A stretch of 64,000 nt of DNA, from the NCBI GenBank assembly GCA_029975295.1, contig JARKPK010000083.1:1-64000 (forward strand). The letters are read 5' to 3'. The notes under the pieces are model-generated. The model was given only the letters and a program-made list of their open reading frames with translations, made no database searches and was not told the origin of the DNA. The stretch comes from Thermoguttaceae bacterium (GTDB taxonomy: Bacteria > Planctomycetota > Planctomycetia > Pirellulales > Thermoguttaceae). Below are positions 39,612 through 48,793 of this stretch, one piece after another. Made by a program: the position numbers and the translations under genes. Each line of letters begins with the position of its first letter. The stretch's first letter is position 1.

Positions 39612-40229
39612 ATGAGTATTCAGGCCCCGCATTCCGACGGAGATTTGCTTGATCTGCTGCGCATCGCCGGCCCGCTTCGGGTGACGGAGATGTCGCAGGC
39701 CATGGAAGTTACGCCAACGGCGATTCGCCAAAGGCTGGTTCGTCTGCTTCGGCGGGGGATGATCCAGCGCGAGGCCGTGCGTAGCGGCCGCGGCCGACCG
39801 CGGCACAACTATTCGCTTACGGAGAAAGGGCTGCGGGAAACCGGCTCGAACTTCACCGATCTGGCCATGGCCTTGTGGAGCGAGATCGGCGTTTCGGCCG
39901 ATCCAGCGCTGAAGGCCGACTTGCTCCGCCGTGTTGCCCGAGCGCTGGCGGGCGGCTATGCCCGCGAAATCCGCGGGGTGACGCCGGCCGAGCGTCTCGA
40001 ATCGTTGCGCGAACTGTTGATGCAGCGGCGCATTCCGGTGAGCGTGGACGATTCGGCCGGACGGATGACCCTGACGACGCACGCCTGCCCCTACCCCACG
40101 TTGGCCGAAAACGATCGTGATGTGTGCCGCATGGAGCAAATGCTGTTTTCGGAACTGCTCGGCGCAGACGTGAATTTGGTGCGCTGCCGGCTCGATGGCC
40201 GCGGCGACTGCCAATTCCAACTCGACTAG
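39612..40229 (+). CDS. SufR-like Fe-S transcriptional regulator
   Basis: A 205-residue winged-helix repressor of the DeoR/ArsR-like SufR type. The N-terminal HTH (about 10-65) reads [43 protein letters not shown]. The C-terminal domain carries four conserved-style Cys (Cys159, Cys172, Cys192, Cys200) spaced as in Fe-S sensing SufR proteins. It would repress suf genes when iron-sulfur supply is good, a role fitting its place at the head of the suf cluster. GGAG just before the ATG at 39612 supports the start. Autoregulation is likely but not shown. Confidence 0.85.
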   Translation: MSIQAPHSDGDLLDLLRIAGPLRVTEMSQAMEVTPTAIRQRLVRLLRRGMIQREAVRSGRGRPRHNYSLTEKGLRETGSNFTDLAMALWSEIGVSADPALKADLLRRVARALAGGYAREIRGVTPAERLESLRELLMQRRIPVSVDDSAGRMTLTTHACPYPTLAENDRDVCRMEQMLFSELLGADVNLVRCRLDGRGDCQFQLD

Positions 40230-40303
40230 CATCCCTTTATACTGAGGCGTTTCACCACACCGGGCAACGAGCCCGGAAACCCCTCGGTTTCGGGGATAAA
40301 GCG

Positions 40304-40945
40304 ATGTCGCAGCCGTGGATTGAAGGACGATTTCCGGATTGTGTGTTGACCACTACGCTCGAACAAGGAATCAACTGGGCGCGGCAGAGCAGCCTCTGGC
40401 CGATGACCTTCGGAATTGCCTGCTGCGCGATTGAAATGATGTCGGCCGGCGCCGGGCGGTTCGATCTCGATCGGTTCGGGGCCGGGGCGTTTCGGGCCAG
40501 CCCGCGACAGTCGGACCTGATGATCGTCGCCGGCACGATCACCTACAAGATGGCCAGCCGCGTTCGGCGGCTTTACGACCAAATGCCCGAGCCGAAATAT
40601 GTGATCGCCATGGGCGCATGCACGATTGCCGGCGGCCCCTATTACCAATGGGGTTACAGTGTGGTGCGTGGGGCCGACTTGATCGTGCCGGTCGATGTGT
40701 ACATCCCCGGCTGCCCGCCGCGGCCCGAATCGCTGCTGGAAGGCCTGATGCGGCTGCAAGAGAAAATCGCCGGGCACCGGATTGCACGGGCGCCGATCGC
40801 GCCGGTCGGCCCGGCGGCCGGCGCAAAAGTGGAAGATGAATTGCCGGTGCCGCATCATTGCGGCTACGTCGATATTGTCGAACCGACCCTGGTGTTCGAA
40901 CACCAACAGAACGTCAAGAAACGGGACAACCCGGTGAAGCCATGA
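40304..40945 (+). CDS. nuoB: NADH-quinone oxidoreductase subunit B (NuoB/NdhK-like)
   Basis: A 213-residue homologue of the complex I subunit that carries cluster N2 next to quinone. The four ligand Cys are all present: Cys40-Cys41 in ACCAIEMM, Cys106 in GACTIAGG and Cys137 in PGCPPRPE, with the NdhK-like spacing between the last two. Other family motifs are [16 protein letters not shown] and [12 protein letters not shown]. No other complex I gene is in the window. GGGGATAAAGCG precedes the ATG at 40304. The stop overlaps the sufC start as ATGA (40942-40945), so translation of the two is coupled. Its place inside suf is unusual. Confidence 0.93.
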   Translation: MSQPWIEGRFPDCVLTTTLEQGINWARQSSLWPMTFGIACCAIEMMSAGAGRFDLDRFGAGAFRASPRQSDLMIVAGTITYKMASRVRRLYDQMPEPKYVIAMGACTIAGGPYYQWGYSVVRGADLIVPVDVYIPGCPPRPESLLEGLMRLQEKIAGHRIARAPIAPVGPAAGAKVEDELPVPHHCGYVDIVEPTLVFEHQQNVKKRDNPVKP

Positions 40946-41778
40946 TCGATAGAACGCCTGAAACGCTCCGCATTGTCAATCTCCATGTGTCGGTGGCCGG
41001 CAAGGAGATTCTGCGCGGCGTTTCGCTCGAGATACGTCGCGGTGAAATCCACGCCCTGATGGGTCCCAACGGTTCGGGAAAGACCACGCTGGGGTTGGCC
41101 GTCATGGGGCATCCGGGATACGAGGCCACCGCGGGGCAAGTGTTGCTCGACGATGTCAATTTGCTCGAGTTGGAACCGCACGAGCGGGCCCGCGCTGGCG
41201 TGTTCATGGCCTTTCAGCGGCCGGTGACGATTCCCGGCGTGAAGATGGCCGACTTCCTCCGCCACGCCGTCAGCAACGTCCGCAACCCGAACCGCAAGGA
41301 AGGCGAAGAGCTGCTGCCGATGCGCGAGTTCCGCAAGGAGCTTACTGAGCAGATGAAGGCGCTGCGAATCGACGCGGAGTTCGCGCGGCGGTATGTCAAC
41401 GACGGCTTCTCCGGCGGGGAAATGAAACGCGCCGAGATTTTGCAACTAGCCATGCTCCGACCGCGCTTCGCCATCTTGGACGAAACGGACAGCGGGCTCG
41501 ATGTCGACGCCGTCCGATTGGCCAGCCAAAGCATTGCCCAAATCGGCGGGCACGAAATGGGAATCCTGATCATCACGCACCACGAACAATTGCTCGAACA
41601 CAATCAGCCGCACTTCACGCACGTGATGCTCGGCGGCCGAATCGTGGAAACCGGCGGGCCCGAACTGGCCCGCGAACTGCACAAACGCGGCTACGATCGG
41701 CTGCGCGCCGATTACCCCGACGCCGCGGCGGTGGAGCGCGAGATGATGGCCGTCGGCCCGAAGCCGGCCGTCGGCTGA
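40942..41778 (+). CDS. sufC: Fe-S cluster assembly ATPase SufC
   Basis: A 278-residue cytosolic ABC-type ATPase, the motor of the SufBCD scaffold that assembles iron-sulfur clusters. Walker [10 protein letters not shown], signature FSGGEMKR, Walker [13 protein letters not shown] and the H-loop IITHHEQLL are intact. DETDSGLD and the preceding [10 protein letters not shown]-like stretch are typical of SufC. Its ATG overlaps the nuoB stop by four bases, so the two are translationally coupled. sufB follows after 128 bp. Confidence 0.97.
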   Translation: MIDRTPETLRIVNLHVSVAGKEILRGVSLEIRRGEIHALMGPNGSGKTTLGLAVMGHPGYEATAGQVLLDDVNLLELEPHERARAGVFMAFQRPVTIPGVKMADFLRHAVSNVRNPNRKEGEELLPMREFRKELTEQMKALRIDAEFARRYVNDGFSGGEMKRAEILQLAMLRPRFAILDETDSGLDVDAVRLASQSIAQIGGHEMGILIITHHEQLLEHNQPHFTHVMLGGRIVETGGPELARELHKRGYDRLRADYPDAAAVEREMMAVGPKPAVG

Positions 41779-41906
41779 GATGGTCGGGCTTTTTTCGATA
41801 GTTCAGCGGCTTCTTGAAACAAGCAACGCCGGGGCGGGCCGAACAAGCCCCCGAACAGCGCGCAGCCGTTGCGTTGTCCAACCGGCGTTAGAATAGGCAG
41901 GGCGTC

Positions 41907-43334
41907 ATGGCAACCGATTTGAACGCGCGTGCCGACGAGCCGAGGGCGGCCGATCCGATCGGCGAGATCAACAAGTACGATTTCCGCGTGGACGAGCGAT
42001 TCGTCTTCAAGGCGCGAAAGGGGCTCGACGCTCAGATCGTCGCCGAAATCTCCGAGATGAAGCGCGAGCCGCCGTGGATGCGCGAGTTCCGCCTCCGTGC
42101 GCTCGACGTATTCCTTTCGAAACCGATGCCCCGATGGGGCGGCGCGATCAACGTCAATTTCGACGACATCTACTACTACCTCAAACCGGTCGATCACCAG
42201 GCCACCAGTTGGGACGACGTGCCCGAGGAAATCAAAACCACCTTCGACAAATTGGGCATTCCCGACGCGGAGAAGAAGTACCTCGCCGGCGTGAAAGCCC
42301 AGTACGAGAGCGAGGTGGTGTACGGCTCGCTGAAAGAGGACTTGTCGCGGCAGGGTGTGATCTTCACCGACACCGACTCGGCCGTGCGCGAATATCCCGA
42401 CTTGGTCCGCGAGCACTTCGGCACAATCATCCCACCGACCGACAATAAGTTCGCCGCGCTGAATTCGGCCGTTTGGTCGGGCGGTTCGTTCATATACGTT
42501 CCGCCTGGAGTGAAAGTCGAGTTCCCTTTGCAGGCCTATTTCCGCATCAATGCGGCCAACATGGGTCAGTTCGAGCGAACGCTGATCATCGTGGACGAGG
42601 GTGCGCAGATGCACTACGTCGAGGGCTGCACCGCCCCGATGTACAGCACCGAAAGCCTGCACTCGGCCGTCGTCGAGGTGATCGCCAAGCGCGGCTCCCG
42701 CGTGCGGTACACCACGATCCAAAATTGGGCCAACAACATCTACAACTTGGTCACCAAGCGGGCCGTCGCCTACGGCGACTCGCTGGTGGAATGGGTCGAC
42801 GGCAACCTGGGCAGCCGATTGACGATGAAATACCCGGCGATCTATCTGATCGAGCCCGGCGCTCGCGGCGAGGTGCTTTCGGTGGCGTTCGCCTCGGCCG
42901 GTCAGCATCAAGACGCCGGCGCCAAGGCGGTGCATGCCGCTCCCCACACATCGAGCCGCATCGTCTCGAAATCGATCTCCAAGAACGGCGGGCGTTCGAG
43001 CTACCGCGGGCTGGTGAAAATCAACAAGGGCGCCGCCAAGTCGAAGGCCAACGTGGTGTGCGACGCCCTGATCCTCGACGACCGCAGCCGCAGCGACACC
43101 TACCCCTACATCGAGATCGAAGAGCAAGACGTGGCGATCGGCCACGAGGCGAGCGTGTCGCGGATCGGCGAGGAGCAGCTCTTCTACTTGTGCAGCCGGG
43201 GGCTGAGCGAGCCTGAGGCGGCGGCAATGATCGTCAGCGGGTTCGTCGAGCCGCTGGTGAAAGAACTGCCCATGGAGTACGCCGTCGAAATGAACCGGCT
43301 GATTCAATTGCAAATGGAAGGCACGGTAGGGTGA
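41907..43334 (+). CDS. sufB: Fe-S cluster assembly protein SufB
   Basis: A 475-residue scaffold subunit on which clusters are built. Family motifs include [18 protein letters not shown] at the start, [69 protein letters not shown], and [20 protein letters not shown], all typical of SufB rather than SufD. The Cys in EGCTAP and downstream His/Glu residues are retained. It precedes sufD by 7 bp. Confidence 0.97.
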   Translation: MATDLNARADEPRAADPIGEINKYDFRVDERFVFKARKGLDAQIVAEISEMKREPPWMREFRLRALDVFLSKPMPRWGGAINVNFDDIYYYLKPVDHQATSWDDVPEEIKTTFDKLGIPDAEKKYLAGVKAQYESEVVYGSLKEDLSRQGVIFTDTDSAVREYPDLVREHFGTIIPPTDNKFAALNSAVWSGGSFIYVPPGVKVEFPLQAYFRINAANMGQFERTLIIVDEGAQMHYVEGCTAPMYSTESLHSAVVEVIAKRGSRVRYTTIQNWANNIYNLVTKRAVAYGDSLVEWVDGNLGSRLTMKYPAIYLIEPGARGEVLSVAFASAGQHQDAGAKAVHAAPHTSSRIVSKSISKNGGRSSYRGLVKINKGAAKSKANVVCDALILDDRSRSDTYPYIEIEEQDVAIGHEASVSRIGEEQLFYLCSRGLSEPEAAAMIVSGFVEPLVKELPMEYAVEMNRLIQLQMEGTVG

Positions 43335-43341
43335 TTTCGAG

Positions 43342-44688
43342 ATGAGCGTCTCTGTAGCCGACGGGTTCTGTGCCGAATCGTTCGAGCGGTTTCTCTTAGC
43401 GCGCGACGAGCCGGGCTGGCAGCGCGACGCGCGGCGCGAGGCCTGGTCGCTTTTCGAATCGCTGCCCATGCCCGATCGTTCGCAAGAGGAATGGGCCCGC
43501 ACCGAAGTTCGCGGCTTCCGCTGGGAGCAGTTCACGGCGTTGCCCGGATTCGGCCGCTCGGAAAACACAACCGCCGCGAACCGCCCGCAACCGCCGGCCG
43601 ATTCGCTCGGCCGCGGACTGCTGGGCGACGGCGTGGAGCTTTCCGGCCGCATGGCGTCGCTCGACGGCGCGACGCTCGAATGCGTCGGCTCCGGCGCGCT
43701 GGCCGAACGCGGCATCGCCTTCGGGCCGCTCGACGAATTGCTCAACCAACGGCCCGGCCTGTTTCGCCCGCACCTCTTCGGCCCGACGTTCGATCCGCGC
43801 GCCGACAAGTTCTCGGCCTATCATGCCGCCTGCTGGCACGGCGGCGGCGCGCTCTACGTTCCGCCGTACGCCTCGGCTGGAACGGTGCATCTGCTCACGC
43901 GGCTCTCGCCCGGCGGCGTCGATCTTACGCATCAACTGATCGTACTCGGCGAGGGGGCGGAAGCCACGGTGTTGGTGGAAACCGCCGGCCCCGACGACGG
44001 CGCCGCGGCGCTGCATTGCGGCGCGGTCGAAATGGTCGTCGGACGCGGGGCCAAGCTCACCTATGTCAATCTTCAGAACTGGGGCTCGGGCGTATGGCAC
44101 TTCGCCCAGCAAAAAGCCCGCGTCGCCCGCGAGGGCTCGATCCAATGGACCGTCGGCGCGCTGGGCGCACGGCTCGCTCATGTCAGTCAGCACGTCGTTC
44201 TGGCCGAGCCCGACGCGGCGGCGCAGGTCAACGGCGTCATGTTCACCGAAGGACGGCAGCAACTCAGCTATCTGACGCTGCAACACCATCAGGCCCCCGG
44301 CGGGCGAAGCGATCTGCTCTACAAGGGCGCGCTGCAAGATCGTTCGCGGATCGTCTGGCGCGGGATGATTCGCGTTGATCTCGACGCCCAGAAGACTGAC
44401 GGATACCAGCGGAACGACAATCTGATCTTGTCCAACGACGCTCGGGCCGACTCGATCCCCGGATTGGAAATCCTCGCCGACGACGTAAAATGCACCCATG
44501 GCGCAACGGCGGGCCGCGTGGAAGACGAAATGATCTTCTACTTGGGCACTCGCGGACTGACGCGGAAGGAAGCGGCGCGGATGGTCGTCGCCGGCTTCTT
44601 CCAACAGGTGTTCGATCGAATCACCATCGAATCCGTCCGCCACGCGTTGGCCGAGGCCATCGGCCGCCGCGTCCGCGAGTATCGCTGA
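43342..44688 (+). CDS. sufD: Fe-S cluster assembly protein SufD
   Basis: A 448-residue SufB paralogue that pairs with SufB and SufC to form the SufBCD complex. Motifs include the beta-helix segments ADKFSAYHAACWHGGGALYVPPYAS and SYLTLQHHQAPGGRSDLLYKGALQDRSRIVWRGMIRVD, and the C-terminal HGATAGRVEDEMIFYLGTRGLTRKEAARMVVAGF, the usual SufD C-region. It begins 7 bp after the sufB stop, so the genes are co-transcribed. It ends 203 bp before the Rieske ferredoxin. Confidence 0.95.
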   Translation: MSVSVADGFCAESFERFLLARDEPGWQRDARREAWSLFESLPMPDRSQEEWARTEVRGFRWEQFTALPGFGRSENTTAANRPQPPADSLGRGLLGDGVELSGRMASLDGATLECVGSGALAERGIAFGPLDELLNQRPGLFRPHLFGPTFDPRADKFSAYHAACWHGGGALYVPPYASAGTVHLLTRLSPGGVDLTHQLIVLGEGAEATVLVETAGPDDGAAALHCGAVEMVVGRGAKLTYVNLQNWGSGVWHFAQQKARVAREGSIQWTVGALGARLAHVSQHVVLAEPDAAAQVNGVMFTEGRQQLSYLTLQHHQAPGGRSDLLYKGALQDRSRIVWRGMIRVDLDAQKTDGYQRNDNLILSNDARADSIPGLEILADDVKCTHGATAGRVEDEMIFYLGTRGLTRKEAARMVVAGFFQQVFDRITIESVRHALAEAIGRRVREYR

Positions 44689-44891
44689 GGCCGGCGCCGT
44701 CGCTGCGCCGCCGGGCGTCGGCCGGTTCGGCGCCAAAGCCCTCGGAGCCGAAACCCTCAACGCCGCAGAGCAGTCGGCGCTGCATTTCGCGCCGAGACGC
44801 GATGCGAAGACCCCATAAACGGGTTTCCCCGAATTGCGATGGAACCTGAGCCGCGGTGTGATCGAGCAACCCCAGACAACGAGCAGCAGAC

Positions 44892-45212
44892 ATGGCAGCC
44901 GATTTCGTCCGAGTGTGTTCCGCCGACGAGATTCCCGACCCGGGCAAGAAGGTGTTCGAGATCGACGATTGTTTCGTACTGGTCGCTCACTTGGACCGCC
45001 AGTGGTACGCGCTGGACGACCGCTGCACGCACGACGGCGGTCCGCTGGGCGAAGGACGATTCGACGGACGTTGCATTGTCTGCCCGCGGCACGGGGCCAA
45101 GTTCGACTTGGAAACCGGCGCGGCCATGACCATGCCCGCAGTCACCGCCACCACGCGGCACGAAATCAAAGTGGAGCAAGGTTCGGTGTTTGTGCGGCTG
45201 CGTGACCGCTGA
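44892..45212 (+). CDS. Rieske-type [2Fe-2S] ferredoxin
   Basis: A 106-residue soluble ferredoxin. The cluster is held by Cys45/His47 (CTHDGG) and Cys64/His67 (CPRHGAKFD), the full Rieske pattern. The order of strands resembles the small ferredoxins of oxygenase systems and the one-domain Rieske proteins that occur in suf clusters of many bacteria. It lacks a signal peptide. It may be an electron donor for Fe-S assembly or the partner of another oxidoreductase. The ATG at 44892 is the first start that gives a compact N-terminus. Confidence 0.9.
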   Translation: MAADFVRVCSADEIPDPGKKVFEIDDCFVLVAHLDRQWYALDDRCTHDGGPLGEGRFDGRCIVCPRHGAKFDLETGAAMTMPAVTATTRHEIKVEQGSVFVRLRDR

Positions 45213-45586
45213 GCCGATTGGCGGCGTTCGCCGAAGCGAGCGGCAAGTTCACGCCCGACAACGCGGCCGATGCGCGTCGCCGCGGAATTCGGCGATCGAT
45301 CAGCCGCCGCGGCAGATGTTCGGGCCCCGGGCTGCGGCCGAATTCGGCCGCGTGCGGACCCGTCGGCCTGTTCGTGCGCAACTGCCGGTTGCCCGCGGCG
45401 AGAACACGCCTTCGGCGCAATACGAACACACTTGGGATCGCCGCCTTCCCTAGGAAGCCGCAGCAAACGGCGAACGGCCGAAACGGGCACAACGCCCCAC
45501 GGGGCGATTCGCTGCACAGCCGGCCGCCGGCTAATTGCGTGAACGTGTTTCGCCAAGAACAAGCGTTTTTCGGGGAGCTTTCCGCC
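45213..45586. other. Intergenic region inside the suf cluster
   Basis: About 370 bp between the ferredoxin and the SufT-like gene. No believable gene or strong structure was found; the reading frames present are shadows of high-GC DNA. Confidence 0.45.
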
Positions 45587-45901
45587 ATGCCGCTGACCGA
45601 AGAAAAGATCTTGGAAACGATGAAGCAAGTGATCGACCCGGAACTGAAGGTTAATGTGGTCGATCTGGGGCTGATCTACGGGGTGGGCATGGAGGAGGTC
45701 GAGGGCAAGACCGATCTGCGGATCGTGATGACGATGACCACCCCCGCCTGTCCGTACGGCCCGGAGCTGGTCCAAGATTTGAAAGACGCCCTGGCGGCCT
45801 TGCCCGAGGCTGGCCGCGTGGAGGTCGAAGTCACCCTTTCGCCCCCCTGGACGCCCGACCGAATGACCGACGACGCCCGCGACGAGTTGGGGTTGTTCTG
45901 A
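45587..45901 (+). CDS. SufT/MIP18-family (DUF59) Fe-S assembly factor
   Basis: A 104-residue soluble protein of the DUF59/MIP18 family (SufT, PaaD-like), which helps mature Fe-S proteins. Visible motifs are ILETMKQVIDPELKVNVVDLGLIYGV, MTMTTPACPYGPELVQDL with the conserved Cys, and VEVTLSPPWTPDRMTDDARDELG. GGGGAG stands before the ATG at 45587, which fixes this start rather than an upstream frame. Its place 3' of sufD and the ferredoxin supports a role in the suf pathway. Confidence 0.9.
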   Translation: MPLTEEKILETMKQVIDPELKVNVVDLGLIYGVGMEEVEGKTDLRIVMTMTTPACPYGPELVQDLKDALAALPEAGRVEVEVTLSPPWTPDRMTDDARDELGLF

Positions 45902-46165
45902 TCGGCCCGGCGACGAACCCCAACGCATGCGCCGCGCGCAAAGCCGTGCATCTGAGCACGCGCGGGATCGGCAGCCTCGGCAAGCGTGCAATGCTCGGCC
46001 CCTATGGCGCGGTTGCCCAACCGGCGTCATCGCAGGCTTTCGCTCCCGCCGGCGCTTTGCATCCCCTCGGCGATCGGGCAGAATAGGTTCATCGCCCCGG
46101 CGCTGTCGCCGGGCGAGCGAAGATGTCGATCGTTTCCGCCCATTCATCAACAACGGTCTGCGGCC

Positions 46166-46411
46166 ATGACTCCCACCGATCCGTACCCACAGCAGTCCGA
46201 TCGCCAATTGCTCGTCGAGTTGCGCCGCCGCGTCGGCTGGCTCAACGTGCTCGTGGTGATTCTCATTCTGGCCGTGGTAATGCTCGCCTCGTCGGTTTAC
46301 GGCTATCTTCTGAACTTCTTCGGCAGCGATGCCCAACTGCACGTCGCGGCAACGATCGTTGCGGCTGTTCTGGGGTTCCTCTTCGGCTGGATGGCGCGCG
46401 GCAAACGATGA
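46166..46411 (+). CDS. Small two-helix membrane protein (81 aa)
   Basis: An 81-residue predicted integral membrane protein: an N-terminal polar segment (about 1-22), helix 1 (about 23-48, WLNVLVVILILAVVMLASSVYG) and helix 2 (about 57-76, ending GFLFGWMARGKR). No catalytic residues. The stop lies 34 bp before the next gene, so it is probably the first gene of the group with the reductase and ferrochelatase. Function unknown. Confidence 0.68.
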   Translation: MTPTDPYPQQSDRQLLVELRRRVGWLNVLVVILILAVVMLASSVYGYLLNFFGSDAQLHVAATIVAAVLGFLFGWMARGKR

Positions 46412-46445
46412 TTGGCGGGAACACCCTCGCAGAAACGTGGCGGCC

Positions 46446-47480
46446 ATGATGCATGCCCTGGTGACCGGAGCGACGGGCTTCCTCGGGCGCGCGATCGCCG
46501 AGCAATTGGCCGCCCGCGGCGACCGGGTGCGCGCCCTTTGCCGCCGCGACGACGCTCGCCTGCGGGCGCTGGGCGTCGAACTGGTCTTCGGGGACCTGAA
46601 CGCCCCTGAAGCCGTGGCCGAGGCCTGTCGCGGCGTCGACTGCGTGTTCCACGCCGCGGCCGTGGCCGGCATTTGGGGGCGATGGTCCGACTATTGGAAG
46701 ACGAACGTCTTGGGCACGCAAGCGGTGACGGCCGGGTGTCTGCGGCACTCGGTCGGCCGACTGGTGTACACCAGCAGTCCCAGCGTCACCTTCGACGGCC
46801 GCGATCAGATCAACGTGGACGAATCCGCCCCTTACAGCCGGCGGTGGCTGGCGCACTACCCCCGTTCCAAAGCGATGGCCGAACAGCACGTGCTGAGCCT
46901 TCACGATCCGCAGCGTTTGGCCGTTTGCGCGCTGCGGCCGCATTTGATCTGGGGGCCGGGCGATCGCCACCTCGTGCCGCGACTGCTGGCCCGCGCCCGC
47001 GCCGGGCGTTTGCGAATGATCGGCTCGGGCCGGAATCTGATCGACATGGTTTATATCGACAACGCCGCGGCGGCGCATCTGGCCGCTGCCGATCGGCTGC
47101 TTGGCTCGAACGCGCCTGCGGCTCCGGGCGGGCGAGCCTATTTCATTTCGCAAGGCGAGCCGGCGCCCTGCTGGCCGTGGATCAATGAGATTCTCGCCCT
47201 GGTCCATTTGCCGCCGGTGCGACGCCGATTGCCGTTGGCGGTTGCCTGGGTTCTGGGCGCGTTGTGCGAAACAATCTATGCCTCGCTCGGCCTGCGGCGC
47301 GAACCGCCCATGACGCGGTTCGTCGCCCTGCAATTGGGGCGATCGCACTATTTCGACATTTCGGCGGCGCGGCGCGATTTGGGCTATCGGCCCGCCGTCG
47401 ATACGGCCGAAGGAATGCGGCGTTTGGCCCTTTGGCTCAACGAACCCGGCGTTGCCGGCGCGGAAACCGGCGGCCATTAA
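46446..47480 (+). CDS. NAD(P)-dependent SDR, 3-beta-HSD/OleD-like
   Basis: A 344-residue extended short-chain dehydrogenase. The Rossmann motif GATGFLGRAIAEQL is at the N-terminus, and the active-site Tyr and Lys are in YPRSKAMAEQ (usual YxxxK is here read as Y-P-R-S-K). VYTSSPSVTFDG holds the Ser. VYIDNAAAAHLAAADRL and GRAYFISQGEP are typical of 3-beta-hydroxysteroid dehydrogenase/OleD-like proteins, which reduce beta-keto groups on long alkyl or sterol-like substrates. It follows the membrane protein by 34 bp and is followed by hemH after 13 bp, so a joint operon is likely. Confidence 0.85.
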   Translation: MMHALVTGATGFLGRAIAEQLAARGDRVRALCRRDDARLRALGVELVFGDLNAPEAVAEACRGVDCVFHAAAVAGIWGRWSDYWKTNVLGTQAVTAGCLRHSVGRLVYTSSPSVTFDGRDQINVDESAPYSRRWLAHYPRSKAMAEQHVLSLHDPQRLAVCALRPHLIWGPGDRHLVPRLLARARAGRLRMIGSGRNLIDMVYIDNAAAAHLAAADRLLGSNAPAAPGGRAYFISQGEPAPCWPWINEILALVHLPPVRRRLPLAVAWVLGALCETIYASLGLRREPPMTRFVALQLGRSHYFDISAARRDLGYRPAVDTAEGMRRLALWLNEPGVAGAETGGH

Positions 47481-47493
47481 TTGGAAGCGAGCG

Positions 47494-48513
47494 ATGGACG
47501 ACCAACAGCCTTTTGACGCCCTGCTGCTCTTTTCGTTTGGCGGTCCGGAGGGCCCCGACGAAGTGATGCCCTTCCTCGAGAACGTCACTCGCGGGAAGAA
47601 CATCCCCCGCGCGCGGCTCGAAGCCGTGGCCGAACATTACATGCTTTTCGACGGCGTCAGTCCGATCAACGAGCATCTTCGGGCGCTGTTGGTGGCGGTG
47701 ATCGGCGAGCTGAACGAGCGAGGACCGGCGATTCCCGTCTTCTGGGCGAATCGCTTCTGGCGCCCGCTGTTGCCCGAGGTTCTGGCCGAGATGGCCGAAC
47801 AAGGCGTCGGCCGGGCGCTGGCGTTTGTCACCTCGGCCTTCGGTTCTTATCCCGGCTGCCGCGCCTACCGCGAAGCGATCGACGAAGCGCGCGCGTCGCT
47901 GGGCTCGGGCGCGCCGCAGGTCGACAAAATCCGCTTGTTCTACGACCATCCCGACTTCATCGCCGCCCAGGCCGATCGGGTTCGCCGCGCGGCCGAGGCG
48001 TTCGGGAACGATCGCCAGCGGGTTCTCTTCACCGCCCATAGCATCCCGCAGGCGATGGCGGCCGTATCGCCCTACGAGAGGCAACTGCACGAGGCATGCC
48101 GCTGGACGGCCGAGCAAGCGGGCCTAAGCGATTGGCGCTTGGCCTACCAAAGCCGCAGCGGCCCGCCGAACGAACCTTGGCTGGAGCCCAGCGTCGAAGA
48201 CACGTTGGCGCAATGGGCCGCCGAAGGCTGCCGCCGCGTGGTGCTCGCGCCCATCGGCTTCTTGGTCGAACACATGGAGGTGGCCTACGATCTGGATATC
48301 GAGGCGGCCGGCCACTGCCGACGGTTGGGCATCGAGATGGTCCGCGCCGGAACGGTCGGGGGCCATCCGCGGCTGACAACGATGATCCGCAAACTCATCG
48401 CCGAACGGTTCGACCCGCGCGTGCCGCGCGAGTCGCTTCGGCCCGAAGGCCCGGGCGACGACCTCTGCCCGCCCTATTGCTGCCGCACCAATGTTGCGAA
48501 CACGGCGCGATGA
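47494..48513 (+). CDS. hemH: Ferrochelatase with [2Fe-2S]-type cysteines
   Basis: A 339-residue enzyme that inserts Fe2+ into the porphyrin, the last or near-last step of haem synthesis. Catalytic His is in FTAHSIP (near 183) and Glu in LAPIGFLVEHMEVAYDLD. Unlike most Gram-negative ferrochelatases, Cys is present in SYPGCRAYRE (Cys122), and the C-terminus has Cys325, Cys329 and Cys330, the layout of actinobacterial-type enzymes with a [2Fe-2S] cluster. The enzyme may use coproporphyrin III rather than protoporphyrin. GGAAGCGAGCG precedes the ATG at 47494. It is downstream of the iron-sulfur block. Confidence 0.92.
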   Translation: MDDQQPFDALLLFSFGGPEGPDEVMPFLENVTRGKNIPRARLEAVAEHYMLFDGVSPINEHLRALLVAVIGELNERGPAIPVFWANRFWRPLLPEVLAEMAEQGVGRALAFVTSAFGSYPGCRAYREAIDEARASLGSGAPQVDKIRLFYDHPDFIAAQADRVRRAAEAFGNDRQRVLFTAHSIPQAMAAVSPYERQLHEACRWTAEQAGLSDWRLAYQSRSGPPNEPWLEPSVEDTLAQWAAEGCRRVVLAPIGFLVEHMEVAYDLDIEAAGHCRRLGIEMVRAGTVGGHPRLTTMIRKLIAERFDPRVPRESLRPEGPGDDLCPPYCCRTNVANTAR

Positions 48514-48793
48514 CCATGCCGGTTGCATAAAGTTTGCCGCCGGCCCTGCCAATGCATTCGTCCGTCGCGTTTTCGCTAATCCGACTTTCCGGCCCCGAGC
48601 CGCGCAGAGTTTTCAAAGAACCCGCTTCGCCCAACTTGCCCGGCGGGTTTTGTCGGTTAGTGTTGAAATGAATGGTTCCCCTCGGCGCACAAGGCCGCGG
48701 ATGAGTTGTGCGGGCCGAACGGCCGCCGCGTTTCCGCAACCGCAGGGTGATGCCCGATAGCCTGCGGCTCGGGGAAAGACGGATCGCACCGCC

